Below are positions 1 to 6,372 of a stretch of DNA of 28,113 nucleotides, piece after piece (the stretch's first letter is position 1; every line of letters begins with the position of its first letter). The stretch is from Akkermansiaceae bacterium UBA956 (GTDB taxonomy: Bacteria > Verrucomicrobiota > Verrucomicrobiia > Verrucomicrobiales > Akkermansiaceae). The translations under genes and the position numbers were made by a program. The stretch lies in the NCBI GenBank assembly GCA_002293145.1, contig DBCO01000026.1, forward strand, positions 1-28,113. The letters run 5' to 3'. The notes below the pieces were generated by a model, which searched no databases, was not told the origin of the DNA, and was given only the letters and a program-made list of their open reading frames with translations.

Positions 1-103
1 GAGCGGATGCTGAAATATTACGATGCGAGTATTCGTATACCTTATTATGGCGTTTTCTGAAATCGCAGATCTCCTCCATTCATCATTTAGAGTATTATCA
101 TTT

Positions 104-237
104 ATGAAAACCGCCCGCATTCCCATCCGGCTCAAACGCGGCAAAAACGAACTCCGAATCAAGAATAACAACTTCATGGGCAATAACCGCTGGCTGTGGG
201 CGATCAGTTGTGTCCTGGAAAAAAAGGTGGCGCGATA
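104..237 (+). pseudogene. C-terminal remnant of an unidentified protein
   Basis: An open frame from an ATG at 104 to the TAG at 236-238 encodes a basic stretch with the pattern IPIRLKRGKNELRIK followed by NNRWLWAIS. This resembles the last beta-strands of secreted or hydrolytic multidomain proteins, where a motif of the type 'L-K-x-G-x-N-x-L-x-I-K' recurs near the C-terminus. The frame is open back to at least position 23 but has no convincing N-terminal domain, and it runs straight into the VapC remnant in another frame. I read it as the surviving tail of a larger gene. The family assignment is only a pattern resemblance, and a chance ORF cannot be excluded. Confidence 0.3.
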
Positions 238-522
238 GCCAAGTCCTTTCAACGAGTCCAAACATGTTTCACCACCGATGAATTTCTGGGGTCCAGCTCT
301 GTTGATGAACTGCTTCAAACGTTGGATATTGATTTTGGTGAGTTGCCTCGTGATGCTCCCGATCTGGCATCATGAGCGTTCCGGTATTATCGGATATGGG
401 GAGGGGCTAAGGCTTCGCCGCTAGCGGATTATTTCATTGGTGCTCATGCCGCTGCGCTTGGAGTTCCGATTCTGATAAGAGATGTGAAACGCGATCAAAC
501 CTATTTTCCTGTTGCAGCTTAA
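238..522 (+). pseudogene. VapC-type PIN-domain toxin remnant with in-frame stop
   Basis: One reading frame from about 238 to the TAA at 520-522 is interrupted once, by TGA at 373-375. Before the stop it reads SVDELLQTLDIDFGELPRD, and after it LADYFIGAHAAALGVPILI and then RDVKRDQTYFPV. VapC toxins of type II toxin-antitoxin systems typically end in a very similar block (P-D-F-F-I-G-A-H-A ... L-T-R-D ... Y-R-T-Y-F-P) containing the last acidic residues of the PIN nuclease site. The TGA falls where many relatives have a glycine before an 'AF' pair, so a GGA-to-TGA change is plausible. About 50 N-terminal residues, including the first catalytic Asp, are missing, and no VapB antitoxin gene is seen upstream. 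I infer a dead toxin gene. Confidence 0.72.
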
Positions 523-927
523 TTTGCCACTATTGATGGGAATGGAAAATGATCACGGGTAATTGGCGGCTGAATATGATCGAGTTTGAAGTTCGCCGAT
601 TGATTTTGATCTACCTTGTAATGAGTGCTGCGTCTTGATACCCTGCGTTATTACCTTTGCTGGCAAACTTACCTCGGATCGATTGATGATGCTGACAGTG
701 TTTGCATGCTAACAGTCGCTTAAAATTGTTGCGAATGGTTTCGCTAATTTCGTAATTCTCGCTTTTGCACGCGTTATTGGTTCTAGATGCGGAGTTCCAT
801 GGCTTATCCATCCCGCGGTAAAGGCTTTCATACTCGTAGAATAGACGATAGCAGGCGGCCTAGCGCGCATCATCCACTTCGGTAATGCTTGCTTGCTTTC
901 TGAAAGACTCGACATTTTCGATTTTGC
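523..927. other. Non-coding decayed stretch between VapC remnant and pgsA promoter
   Basis: Apart from the pgsA-like block at 651-710 (and possibly more at 751-761), no reading frame here has protein-like sequence. The frames on both strands are short, broken and lack recognisable motifs. Together with the upstream remnants this suggests an eroding locus. Confidence 0.5.
651..710 (+). pseudogene. Degenerate partial copy of the pgsA 5' end
   Basis: Bases 653-710 align to 965-1023, the first codons of the intact pgsA gene, with about 49 of 58 positions identical and one single-base gap. The translated copy reads TFAGKLTSDRLMMLTVFAC and then stops, against TFASKITLGRLMMVPVFAV in the intact gene. 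The initiation codon is lost (TT in place of ATG) and TAA follows after the similarity fades. An exact 11-base match at 751-761 to 1303-1313 hints that more of the copy survives after an internal deletion. I interpret this as a decayed tandem duplication. Confidence 0.6.
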
Positions 928-956
928 TTGATGTGGGGGAGTGGATGGGCGATAGT
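928..956 (+). promoter_or_regulatory. Candidate promoter of pgsA with almost no leader
   Basis: TTGATG at 928-933 and GATAGT at 951-956 are separated by 17 bp, a sigma70-like arrangement. The pgsA ATG begins at 962, only five bases after the -10 box, so transcription would start at or next to the start codon. No Shine-Dalgarno sequence is present. Assigned by inspection only. Confidence 0.45.
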
Positions 957-961
957 GGGAT

Positions 962-1552
962 ATGACCTTTGCTAGCAAAATTACCTTGGGTCGATTGATG
1001 ATGGTGCCGGTGTTTGCGGTGCTGGCCATTTACTATGGGAATAGCATCAAGGAGGGGCGTGCGCAGGAGTTTTTGCGGATTGCGGCCTTGGTGGTGTTTG
1101 TGTTGGCTTCGGCCTCAGATGCTATCGATGGATTCATTGCGAAGTATTTCAATCAGCGTTCGGCGTTCGGGGCGATAATTGATCCGATTGCCGATAAATC
1201 GCTGTTGCTAACGGGCATCATTACGCTTTCGTTGGTGGACTGGGGTAGTGCGGGATGGCGCATTCCGCTGTGGTTCACGGCCTTGGTGATCGTGCGCGAT
1301 TGCGTAATTCTCGGTGGCATCGGCATTTTGTGGTATTGCAAGGTGCAGGTGAATATAGATCCGCACTGGAGCGGAAAAGTCTGCACCTTTGCGCAGATGT
1401 TTGCGTTAGGCTGGGTGATGTTGCGTTTTGTTGTGATCGACCCAATTTTCCCTTGTGCTCTGGCTGCGTTTTTCACGGTGTGGTCGGGAGTGGCGTATTT
1501 CCGCCAAGGCTGGAAACTGCTCCAAACAGCAGACCTGCATCATCCAAACTGA
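962..1552 (+). CDS. pgsA: CDP-diacylglycerol--glycerol-3-phosphate 3-phosphatidyltransferase
   Basis: This 196-residue integral membrane protein belongs to the CDP-alcohol phosphatidyltransferase family. PgsA condenses CDP-diacylglycerol with glycerol-3-phosphate to make phosphatidylglycerol phosphate, the committed step to acidic phospholipids in the inner membrane. The family signature is visible around residues 44-66 as DAIDGFIAKYF followed by G-A-I-I-D-P-I-A-D, which fits D-x2-D-G-x2-A-R-x8-G-x3-D-x3-D except that the usual Arg is Lys. Several hydrophobic segments surround it. The length is normal for PgsA. The ATG at 962 lies directly after a promoter-like sequence, and upstream there is a decayed partial copy of the same gene. 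A related CDP-alcohol transferase (for example PssA type) is possible, but the N-terminal 'ITLGRLMMVPVF' is typical of PgsA. Confidence 0.88.
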   Translation: MTFASKITLGRLMMVPVFAVLAIYYGNSIKEGRAQEFLRIAALVVFVLASASDAIDGFIAKYFNQRSAFGAIIDPIADKSLLLTGIITLSLVDWGSAGWRIPLWFTALVIVRDCVILGGIGILWYCKVQVNIDPHWSGKVCTFAQMFALGWVMLRFVVIDPIFPCALAAFFTVWSGVAYFRQGWKLLQTADLHHPN

Positions 1553-1635
1553 AATCAATTATGAGGCTCAGAGACAAACGAGATGCCTGGCATATTTCAA
1601 GTCTTATGCCTGACAGTCTGGTGTCGTAAATTTCA

Positions 1636-2301
1636 TCAAAAAGCTGGAGCGAGGATGAGCTCGTCACCGGCTTCGGGAGCGAAGGGACCGATGCCTGGGA
1701 GCACATCTGCGATGGCATCACCAGCGACGATTTCACGGATCTTGATGTTGCCTGCGATGCCACTTTTGCGGCGCACGGAGAGTATGGTGTCGACGCTGAC
1801 GTTGTCAGGCATGAGCAGTTGTATGGTGACAAAGGAGCCTGTTGCCGGGTCCTCAACGTATTCGGTGACTTTGGCCATGAGCAGAGCCTCAGAGATTTGG
1901 CGGGCGCGGCGCAGTTCTTTGTCGCTTTTTTCGAGATCGCGTTGGGCGATGAGTCCACCTTCTTTTTCGGCCAGTTCTTTTTCTTTCTCCTTGAGGGAGA
2001 GTTCTTCTTGCAGACGCTTGTTTTGCTCCTCGATGGCGCGCAGTTGGGCTTCTTTTTCCTCGACTTCGCTGGGGCTGGCCTTGCTTGTATCAGATGAGTC
2101 GATCATGCCGATGTCGCGCAGGCGTTTTTCTGCGGCGAGATTTTGCTCCTCACGAGCGATTTCGGCCAATTGGAGTTTGACTCGTGCGAGTTCAGCCTTG
2201 GGTGCGTCTTTTGCAGCGGTGTTTTGTTGTTGCCAATTCCATGCGAGGGCTCCAAGGAGCAGTGCGGTGGTGGCGGCGAGAAGCATTTTGATGGTATCCA
2301 T
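1636..2301 (-). CDS. Membrane-anchored coiled-coil protein of unknown function
   Basis: The 221-residue product starts with one transmembrane or signal-anchor segment (MLLAATTALLLGALAWNW, about residues 6-23). A long charged helix rich in E, K, Q and R follows (about residues 30-140), with several KEKE/EEKE runs, clearly a coiled coil. The C-terminal ~80 residues look globular, with alternating hydrophobic strands and a GIGPFAPEAGDELIL region. I do not recognise a family for this tail. The ATG at 2301 was chosen because the frame further upstream overlaps the OmpA-like gene and only the 2301 start places the hydrophobic segment at the N-terminus. It lies 68 bp downstream of the OmpA-like gene on the same strand, so the two probably form an envelope operon. 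No Shine-Dalgarno sequence is visible. Confidence 0.72.
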   Translation of the reverse strand: MDTIKMLLAATTALLLGALAWNWQQQNTAAKDAPKAELARVKLQLAEIAREEQNLAAEKRLRDIGMIDSSDTSKASPSEVEEKEAQLRAIEEQNKRLQEELSLKEKEKELAEKEGGLIAQRDLEKSDKELRRARQISEALLMAKVTEYVEDPATGSFVTIQLLMPDNVSVDTILSVRRKSGIAGNIKIREIVAGDAIADVLPGIGPFAPEAGDELILAPAF

Positions 2302-2369
2302 GGAGATAGGTTGGTGGCGTCCACTTGTCAGGACAGGGTTGAAGGGTAGTCGGTTGATGTGTGAGACGA

Positions 2370-3500
2370 TTATTTTTTCGGATCGATCTGCCAGACTTCG
2401 CACACTTGGTTCCGCTCGGCGATGCTGCTGGAAAAGCGTTTGGTCTGACCTAGGAAGACGGCTTGCACGGCTTGGTTGCCAGGTTTTGCCATGTCGATAT
2501 TGGCAGCAACTTCAGTGGCTCGATCGGAGGAAAGGCGACGGTTCGCATTAGCATCGCCCGTGCCAGAGACATAGCCGACGACGAGGATGATCGCGCCTTC
2601 GGGAAGCTTGGCTAGGGCATCACCTAGGGCAAGTTTGTCGGATGGATTGAGCTGTGCGGAGTCGGCGGGAAAGCTGATTTCGCGTAGCTTGGTAGCGCCA
2701 TACTGGCTGGGGAAATGATTGTAAGCAGATGCCATTTCGAGGTCGGCTTTGTTCTCGAGCTCGCTGAGAGCGCGGAACAGCGCTTGGGCGTCAGGGTGGA
2801 TGTCGGCGGGATTTTCGGCGAAAAGTTTGGGATTTGCGGTGGGTGGGGGAGTTGCTTTAAGCGCTTCGCTCTGAGTCTCGAGCTCGGCGATGCGTGCTTT
2901 GGCAAGCGCCATTTCTTCCGCGGTTGGGCGGCTGGAGTATTCGGCTAGCTTGGCCTGGAGGGTGGCAAGGTCGTTGCGTGCTTCATCGAGTTGGCGGCGA
3001 ATGTCATCGGTGCTTGCGCCGTCGGTGAGCACTTTGTCGAGTTGGTTTTGCAGTTTAGCGAGTTGTGAGGTGAGGGACTGACGCGCTGTCTCGGCTGTGA
3101 GAAGGGAGTTGTTTTTTTCGGCGATGGCGGCTTCCTTTTCGGAGAGCAGGCTGCGGAAGCGATCGGAGAGATTGGCGAGTGTGGCAGCGTCTTTGGTGAG
3201 TCGCGAGGCGATTTGCTCGGGTGAATCTTGACCGACACCTTCGATCGGTGGCAGGCCTTGGCGGGCGCGCTCGGCATTAATCGCCGCCGTGCGGCTGGCG
3301 AGTTCGGCTTGGGCGCTGTAGAGATCCCTTTGTGTATCATCTTTTTTGCCATTCAGGTTGTTAGCGATCAAGTAGCCCGCAAGCAATGCGACGACGACAG
3401 CAAGGATGGTGGTGGTGGATACACTGGACTTTTCGGGGCTTGGGTCGGCTACTGAGGCTCCCGTGGATTCAGCAGGTATTTGGGAAGAAGGTTCGCTCAC
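2370..3500 (-). CDS. OmpA-like domain protein with coiled coil
   Basis: The 376-residue product begins with a ~25-residue polar cytoplasmic stretch, then a transmembrane segment (TTILAVVVALLAGYLIANN, about 29-47). A predicted coiled coil of roughly 170 residues follows, then a C-terminal OmpA-like domain (about 270-376) with F-P-A-D-S-A-Q-L and N-R-R-L-S-S-D-R-A-T-E-V-A. Such domains bind the diaminopimelate of peptidoglycan, so a wall-tethering role is likely. The usual Asp of the 'G-H-T-D' motif is absent (GYVSGTG here), while the Arg of 'LSxxRA' is retained, so binding may be altered. The layout of transmembrane anchor, coiled coil and OmpA domain recalls MotB-like or PomB-like proteins, but no motA-like gene is next to it. 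The start is GTG at 3500, and the gene is divergent from heme A synthase. Confidence 0.78.
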   Translation of the reverse strand: MSEPSSQIPAESTGASVADPSPEKSSVSTTTILAVVVALLAGYLIANNLNGKKDDTQRDLYSAQAELASRTAAINAERARQGLPPIEGVGQDSPEQIASRLTKDAATLANLSDRFRSLLSEKEAAIAEKNNSLLTAETARQSLTSQLAKLQNQLDKVLTDGASTDDIRRQLDEARNDLATLQAKLAEYSSRPTAEEMALAKARIAELETQSEALKATPPPTANPKLFAENPADIHPDAQALFRALSELENKADLEMASAYNHFPSQYGATKLREISFPADSAQLNPSDKLALGDALAKLPEGAIILVVGYVSGTGDANANRRLSSDRATEVAANIDMAKPGNQAVQAVFLGQTKRFSSSIAERNQVCEVWQIDPKK

Positions 3501-3602
3501 GCGGGAATCTTTAGCGGATTTTTTTTCAGACGTCTATGGGAGAAAAACATTTTTAGAAAAAAGAGATGAAATTCCGCTGCATCGGTGCATGTTGGTGGCG
3601 AG

Positions 3603-4607
3603 ATGGTGGGAAAATGGTTTCAACGATGCGCAATGGCAGCGCTGGTGTCAGTGTTGGCTTTGATGTTTGCGGGGGCGATTGTGCGGGTGAGCGGTGCAGG
3701 CATGGGTTGCCCAGATTGGCCGAAGTGTTGGGGCTGCCTGATTCCACCGACGAAAGTGGAAGATGTTGATTTTGAGAAGCTGGACATTGCCAAATTCCAG
3801 CGTAAGGCCGAGCGCATGGGGCGTGATCCGAATACGATTAGCGAGGCGATTTTGCGCGAGGAATTCAATGCACGGCATGTCTGGACGGAGTTCGTGAATC
3901 GTTTGTTTAGCTTGCCGGTGGGGCTTTTTACCTTGCTGACCTTTGTGTTATCGTTCGGGTATCGCAAGAGCAAGCCGCTGTTGTTTTTCGCTTCCTTTAC
4001 GGCATTGGCCTTGGTGCTGATCAATGCCTGGATGGGGGCGCGCGTGGTCTACAGTGGTCTGTCTCCCGGGGTCCTGACCACGCACATGGCCTTAGCCTTT
4101 TTGCTGCTTATCGTACTGGTTTTCGTGGTCTGGTATGGGCAAGTCGAACCGTGGAAGCGGGAATTTACAAACGAATCATCGCGGCGGTTGTTAGCGAGGC
4201 TTGTGAACGGCTTGTTTTTGTTGGTGTTGGTGGAAGGTGTGATGGGCTCACAGGTGCGAGAGTTGACGGACGAGCTCTCGAAGTATCTGTCTGTGCCACG
4301 CTCGGAATGGGGCGATACCTTGGAGCAATCGATGGTCTATTTGGTGCACAGGAGTTTTTCATGGGTAATCTTTACGCTGACTGTTTGTGCCATGTGGCAG
4401 ATGAAAAAAGATCAGCGCTATGTGATCGGCTTGCCCGAGAAAATTGTGGTATGGATTGTCATGGCACAAATGATACTTGGTTTGGTGATGTCTCAAATCC
4501 ACGTTTACGGCTGGGTGCAAGTTCTGCATGTGGGGCTGGCGGCGATACTCGTTGCATGCAATTTTGCATGGATGCTGGTGTTGAAGGTACGGGGGAAACT
4601 GAGTTGA
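3603..4607 (+). CDS. ctaA: Heme A synthase, COX15/CtaA family
   Basis: The product (334 residues from the ATG at 3603) is a polytopic membrane protein of the COX15/CtaA family, which oxidises the C8 methyl group of heme O to a formyl group to make heme A for aa3-type cytochrome oxidases. The hallmark N-terminal block GAIVRVSGAGMGCPDWPKC lies after the first membrane helix. Later histidines fit the conserved heme ligands: TTHMALAF, MVYLVHRSFSW and WVQVLHVGLAA. The first ligand position reads TEFVNRLF, with Asn where many homologues have His; Asn here is also familiar from Bacteroidetes-type members. Eight hydrophobic segments are visible. A GTG at 3585 would add six residues. No other oxidase assembly gene is adjacent in the window. 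Confidence 0.87.
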   Translation: MVGKWFQRCAMAALVSVLALMFAGAIVRVSGAGMGCPDWPKCWGCLIPPTKVEDVDFEKLDIAKFQRKAERMGRDPNTISEAILREEFNARHVWTEFVNRLFSLPVGLFTLLTFVLSFGYRKSKPLLFFASFTALALVLINAWMGARVVYSGLSPGVLTTHMALAFLLLIVLVFVVWYGQVEPWKREFTNESSRRLLARLVNGLFLLVLVEGVMGSQVRELTDELSKYLSVPRSEWGDTLEQSMVYLVHRSFSWVIFTLTVCAMWQMKKDQRYVIGLPEKIVVWIVMAQMILGLVMSQIHVYGWVQVLHVGLAAILVACNFAWMLVLKVRGKLS

Positions 4608-4718
4608 TTGGCTGCAAAAAAACGCACCAAGCGTATAATTGGGTATTATTGTTTTGGTGGAAGGCATTCATTGAGGAAATTGCCTTGATTGCGCGGGTGA
4701 TCTGAGGCAGAAAAGCGC

Positions 4719-5390
4719 ATGGCTTTTGGCGAATCTTGGCATATCAAATCCCGCACCCACACCTGCGTGGTGTCGGGTAAAAATTTTGTGAATGGTGAAG
4801 TGATCGTGGCTGCGATTTTTCCTGATCCTGAGTCATCGGGTTGGCTACGCAAGGATTACTCGCTCGATGGCTGGGAGCAGGACAATGACGAGCGAGTGGG
4901 GCAGTTTTCGCAGTGGAAGACGCATTACAAAGCTCCGGTGGCGAGTGAAAAGCTGGAGGTATCGAAAGAGAGCCCGGTTGATTTGTTGCGTCGACTGGTC
5001 GAGGAGGAGGAAGAGCATACAGAGAAAGTGCGCTTCATTTTGGCGGTGATGCTTGAGCGGCAGAAGGTGCTGGTGGAAAAGGACACCCAGGCTGTACCGT
5101 CGGGGATTTTACGGGTCTATGAACACCGTAAAGAAGGGGATGTATTTTTGATCAAAGACCCAAACATTGCGCTCGATCAAGTGGAGTATATGCAGCAAGA
5201 GGTAATTGATCTGTTAGAAAGTGGTGGACGATTGAAAGTGGTGGAGTCAGAGGAGGAAAATGTCGGCGTTGGCGAATCTACCGAGCACGCAGAGCCAGGA
5301 AACGGCGATGTTGCGGTGGATACGATACTGATTGAGCACTGTGATGATAGCACAAGCGGCTCTGACGACGAGCATACGAAAAAAGATTGA
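4719..5390 (+). CDS. Uncharacterised acidic protein
   Basis: The 223-residue soluble protein has no signal peptide or membrane segment. The N-terminus (HTCVVSGKNFVNGEVIVAA, then a W-L-R-K-D-Y-S-L-D-G-W block, residues ~14-50) resembles a conserved but unnamed family I associate with Verrucomicrobia and Planctomycetes, in which a small zinc-ribbon-like start precedes a helical region. Only one Cys is present here, so a metal site is doubtful. The middle (residues ~85-180) is helical with an EEEEEH patch and a GILRVYEHRKEGDVFLI strand pair. The last ~45 residues are very acidic and low in complexity, probably disordered. The ATG at 4719 follows a weak GAGG element. It lies 111 bp after ctaA on the same strand. 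Function unknown. Confidence 0.72.
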   Translation: MAFGESWHIKSRTHTCVVSGKNFVNGEVIVAAIFPDPESSGWLRKDYSLDGWEQDNDERVGQFSQWKTHYKAPVASEKLEVSKESPVDLLRRLVEEEEEHTEKVRFILAVMLERQKVLVEKDTQAVPSGILRVYEHRKEGDVFLIKDPNIALDQVEYMQQEVIDLLESGGRLKVVESEEENVGVGESTEHAEPGNGDVAVDTILIEHCDDSTSGSDDEHTKKD

Positions 5391-5460
5391 CCTTGATGGG
5401 TTGATTCTTCAGTGTGCGCGCCCCTACGTTTTGCGATATATAAACTGCTTGTATTGATCC

Positions 5461-6051
5461 ATGAAACAATTGATCTCACTTATGCTTGTAGCCATCTCGA
5501 TGGCCTTCCTTCCTTCATGCGCGGTAAAACCAGAGGGTCCACCGCCGAAGGCTGAGCATGTGCTTTATGAATGGCATGACCAAGGTGGAGCTGGCGAGGT
5601 CTCTGTGCGGATCAATCTTACCTCACAAAAAGCGATTGTGAAGCGTGGGGAGCGGATGATTGGATGGTGCTTCGTCGCAACGGGTAAAGAGGGGCGCGGC
5701 ACGCCTGCGGGGAATTATTTTGTGATGGAAAAAATCGTCGATAAGCACTCGAATAAATATGGCTGGGTATCGGATGAACTGGGAAGTGTTACCAATCCTG
5801 ATGCGAACCCAAGCGTGCCTTTGAAGCCTGGTGAGCAATACAATCCTGCGCCGATGCCCTACTGGCAGCGCTTGACATCGTATGGCATTGGCATGCACGT
5901 CGGCGTCATTCCGCAGCCTGGTGTTCCTGCCTCGCACGGTTGTATTCGTATGCCGCAAGACTTTGCGCCATTGCTTTATAGCGTGACGAAAGAGGGAACC
6001 CTGGTGAAAATCATGTATGGCCCTGAGGAGCCTATGATTGCCTGGCAGTGA
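5461..6051 (+). CDS. L,D-transpeptidase (YkuD domain) lipoprotein
   Basis: The product (196 residues) begins with a lipoprotein signal peptide ending in L-P-S-C (Cys20), so it should be lipid-anchored outside the inner membrane. The rest is a YkuD/L,D-transpeptidase domain. H146 (GMHVG) and the catalytic block S-H-G-C-I-R with H159 and C161 match the family's H-x(n)-[ST]-H-G-C-h-R motif. These enzymes form 3-3 cross-links in peptidoglycan or attach proteins to it. An earlier part of the domain (residues 43-75) shows the usual strands, including 'VSVRINLTSQKAIV' and the 'G-x-x-x-x-x-C-F-V-A-T-G' block. No peptidoglycan-binding LysM domain is present. The start is ATG at 5461, and the gene ends before a strong bidirectional terminator. 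Confidence 0.88.
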   Translation: MKQLISLMLVAISMAFLPSCAVKPEGPPPKAEHVLYEWHDQGGAGEVSVRINLTSQKAIVKRGERMIGWCFVATGKEGRGTPAGNYFVMEKIVDKHSNKYGWVSDELGSVTNPDANPSVPLKPGEQYNPAPMPYWQRLTSYGIGMHVGVIPQPGVPASHGCIRMPQDFAPLLYSVTKEGTLVKIMYGPEEPMIAWQ

Positions 6052-6302
6052 TGCATCCCGATCGCGAAAGTTGCGAAACCGGTCAAAGCCTGAAAACCAC
6101 TGATACACTGATAACCATGGAGTTGACTGAGATTCAATTTTAGAACTTGAAAATGCGGATGAAACTCCATTCTCATCATTGTAGTTTTCATCAGTGGTTT
6201 CAGTGGTCGTTAAAGCACGAATTCTTAGGTGAACTTCCGACTTCTGGTACATTTCTCGATTGTTGAGGAGATTTGGCTAGCTCCAACGGATTATGGAAGC
6301 AA
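6052..6302. repeat. Intergenic region with an inverted AACCACTGAT repeat
   Basis: No gene is visible between the transpeptidase and the terminator. AACCACTGAT at 6095-6104 is repeated in inverse orientation at 6190-6199 (ATCAGTGGTT). Each arm is followed by a second, related CACTGA unit (6107-6111 and 6200-6207). The units are about 10 bp apart, as in the short spaced repeats often seen in intergenic DNA of this phylum. A 90-bp spacer makes a simple transcription hairpin less likely. Confidence 0.5.
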
Positions 6303-6340
6303 AAAAATGCCCAATTCCTCGTAAGGAAATGGGCATTTTT
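6303..6340. terminator. Bidirectional Rho-independent terminator
   Basis: An 11-bp outer stem (AAAAATGCCCA at 6303-6313 pairing with TGGGCATTTTT at 6330-6340), one A/A mismatch, a 5-bp inner stem (TTCCT with AGGAA) and a CGTA loop form a near-perfect hairpin. It is flanked by A-rich and T-rich tracts, so it can stop transcription from both sides. It sits between the convergent transpeptidase (+) and helical-repeat gene (-). Confidence 0.88.
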
Positions 6341-6372
6341 GCCATGGTCTGCCGATTAAGGCTGCCGTGAAA

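Noticed and set aside
238..522. Functional VapBC toxin-antitoxin system
   Set aside because: The toxin frame has an in-frame TGA and no N-terminus, and no antitoxin gene is visible.
1583..2551. 322-codon plus-strand frame across the coiled-coil and OmpA-like genes
   Set aside because: It is Ser/Arg-rich low-complexity sequence antisense to two recognisable coding frames.
4613..4680. Promoter with TATAAT at 4634-4639 before the gene at 4719
   Set aside because: The -10-like hexamer has no acceptable -35 within 16-19 bp, so the support is too thin.
4661..4686. Hairpin AAGGCA ... TGCCTT after ctaA as terminator
   Set aside because: Six-base stem with a 14-base loop and no T-tract is too weak.
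4151..4705. 184-codon plus-strand frame inside and after ctaA
   Set aside because: It overlaps the ctaA frame, which has conserved family blocks, and it has no domain of its own.
5623..6252. Minus-strand frame antisense to the transpeptidase
   Set aside because: The plus strand carries the catalytic HGC motif and a signal peptide; the antisense frame has neither.
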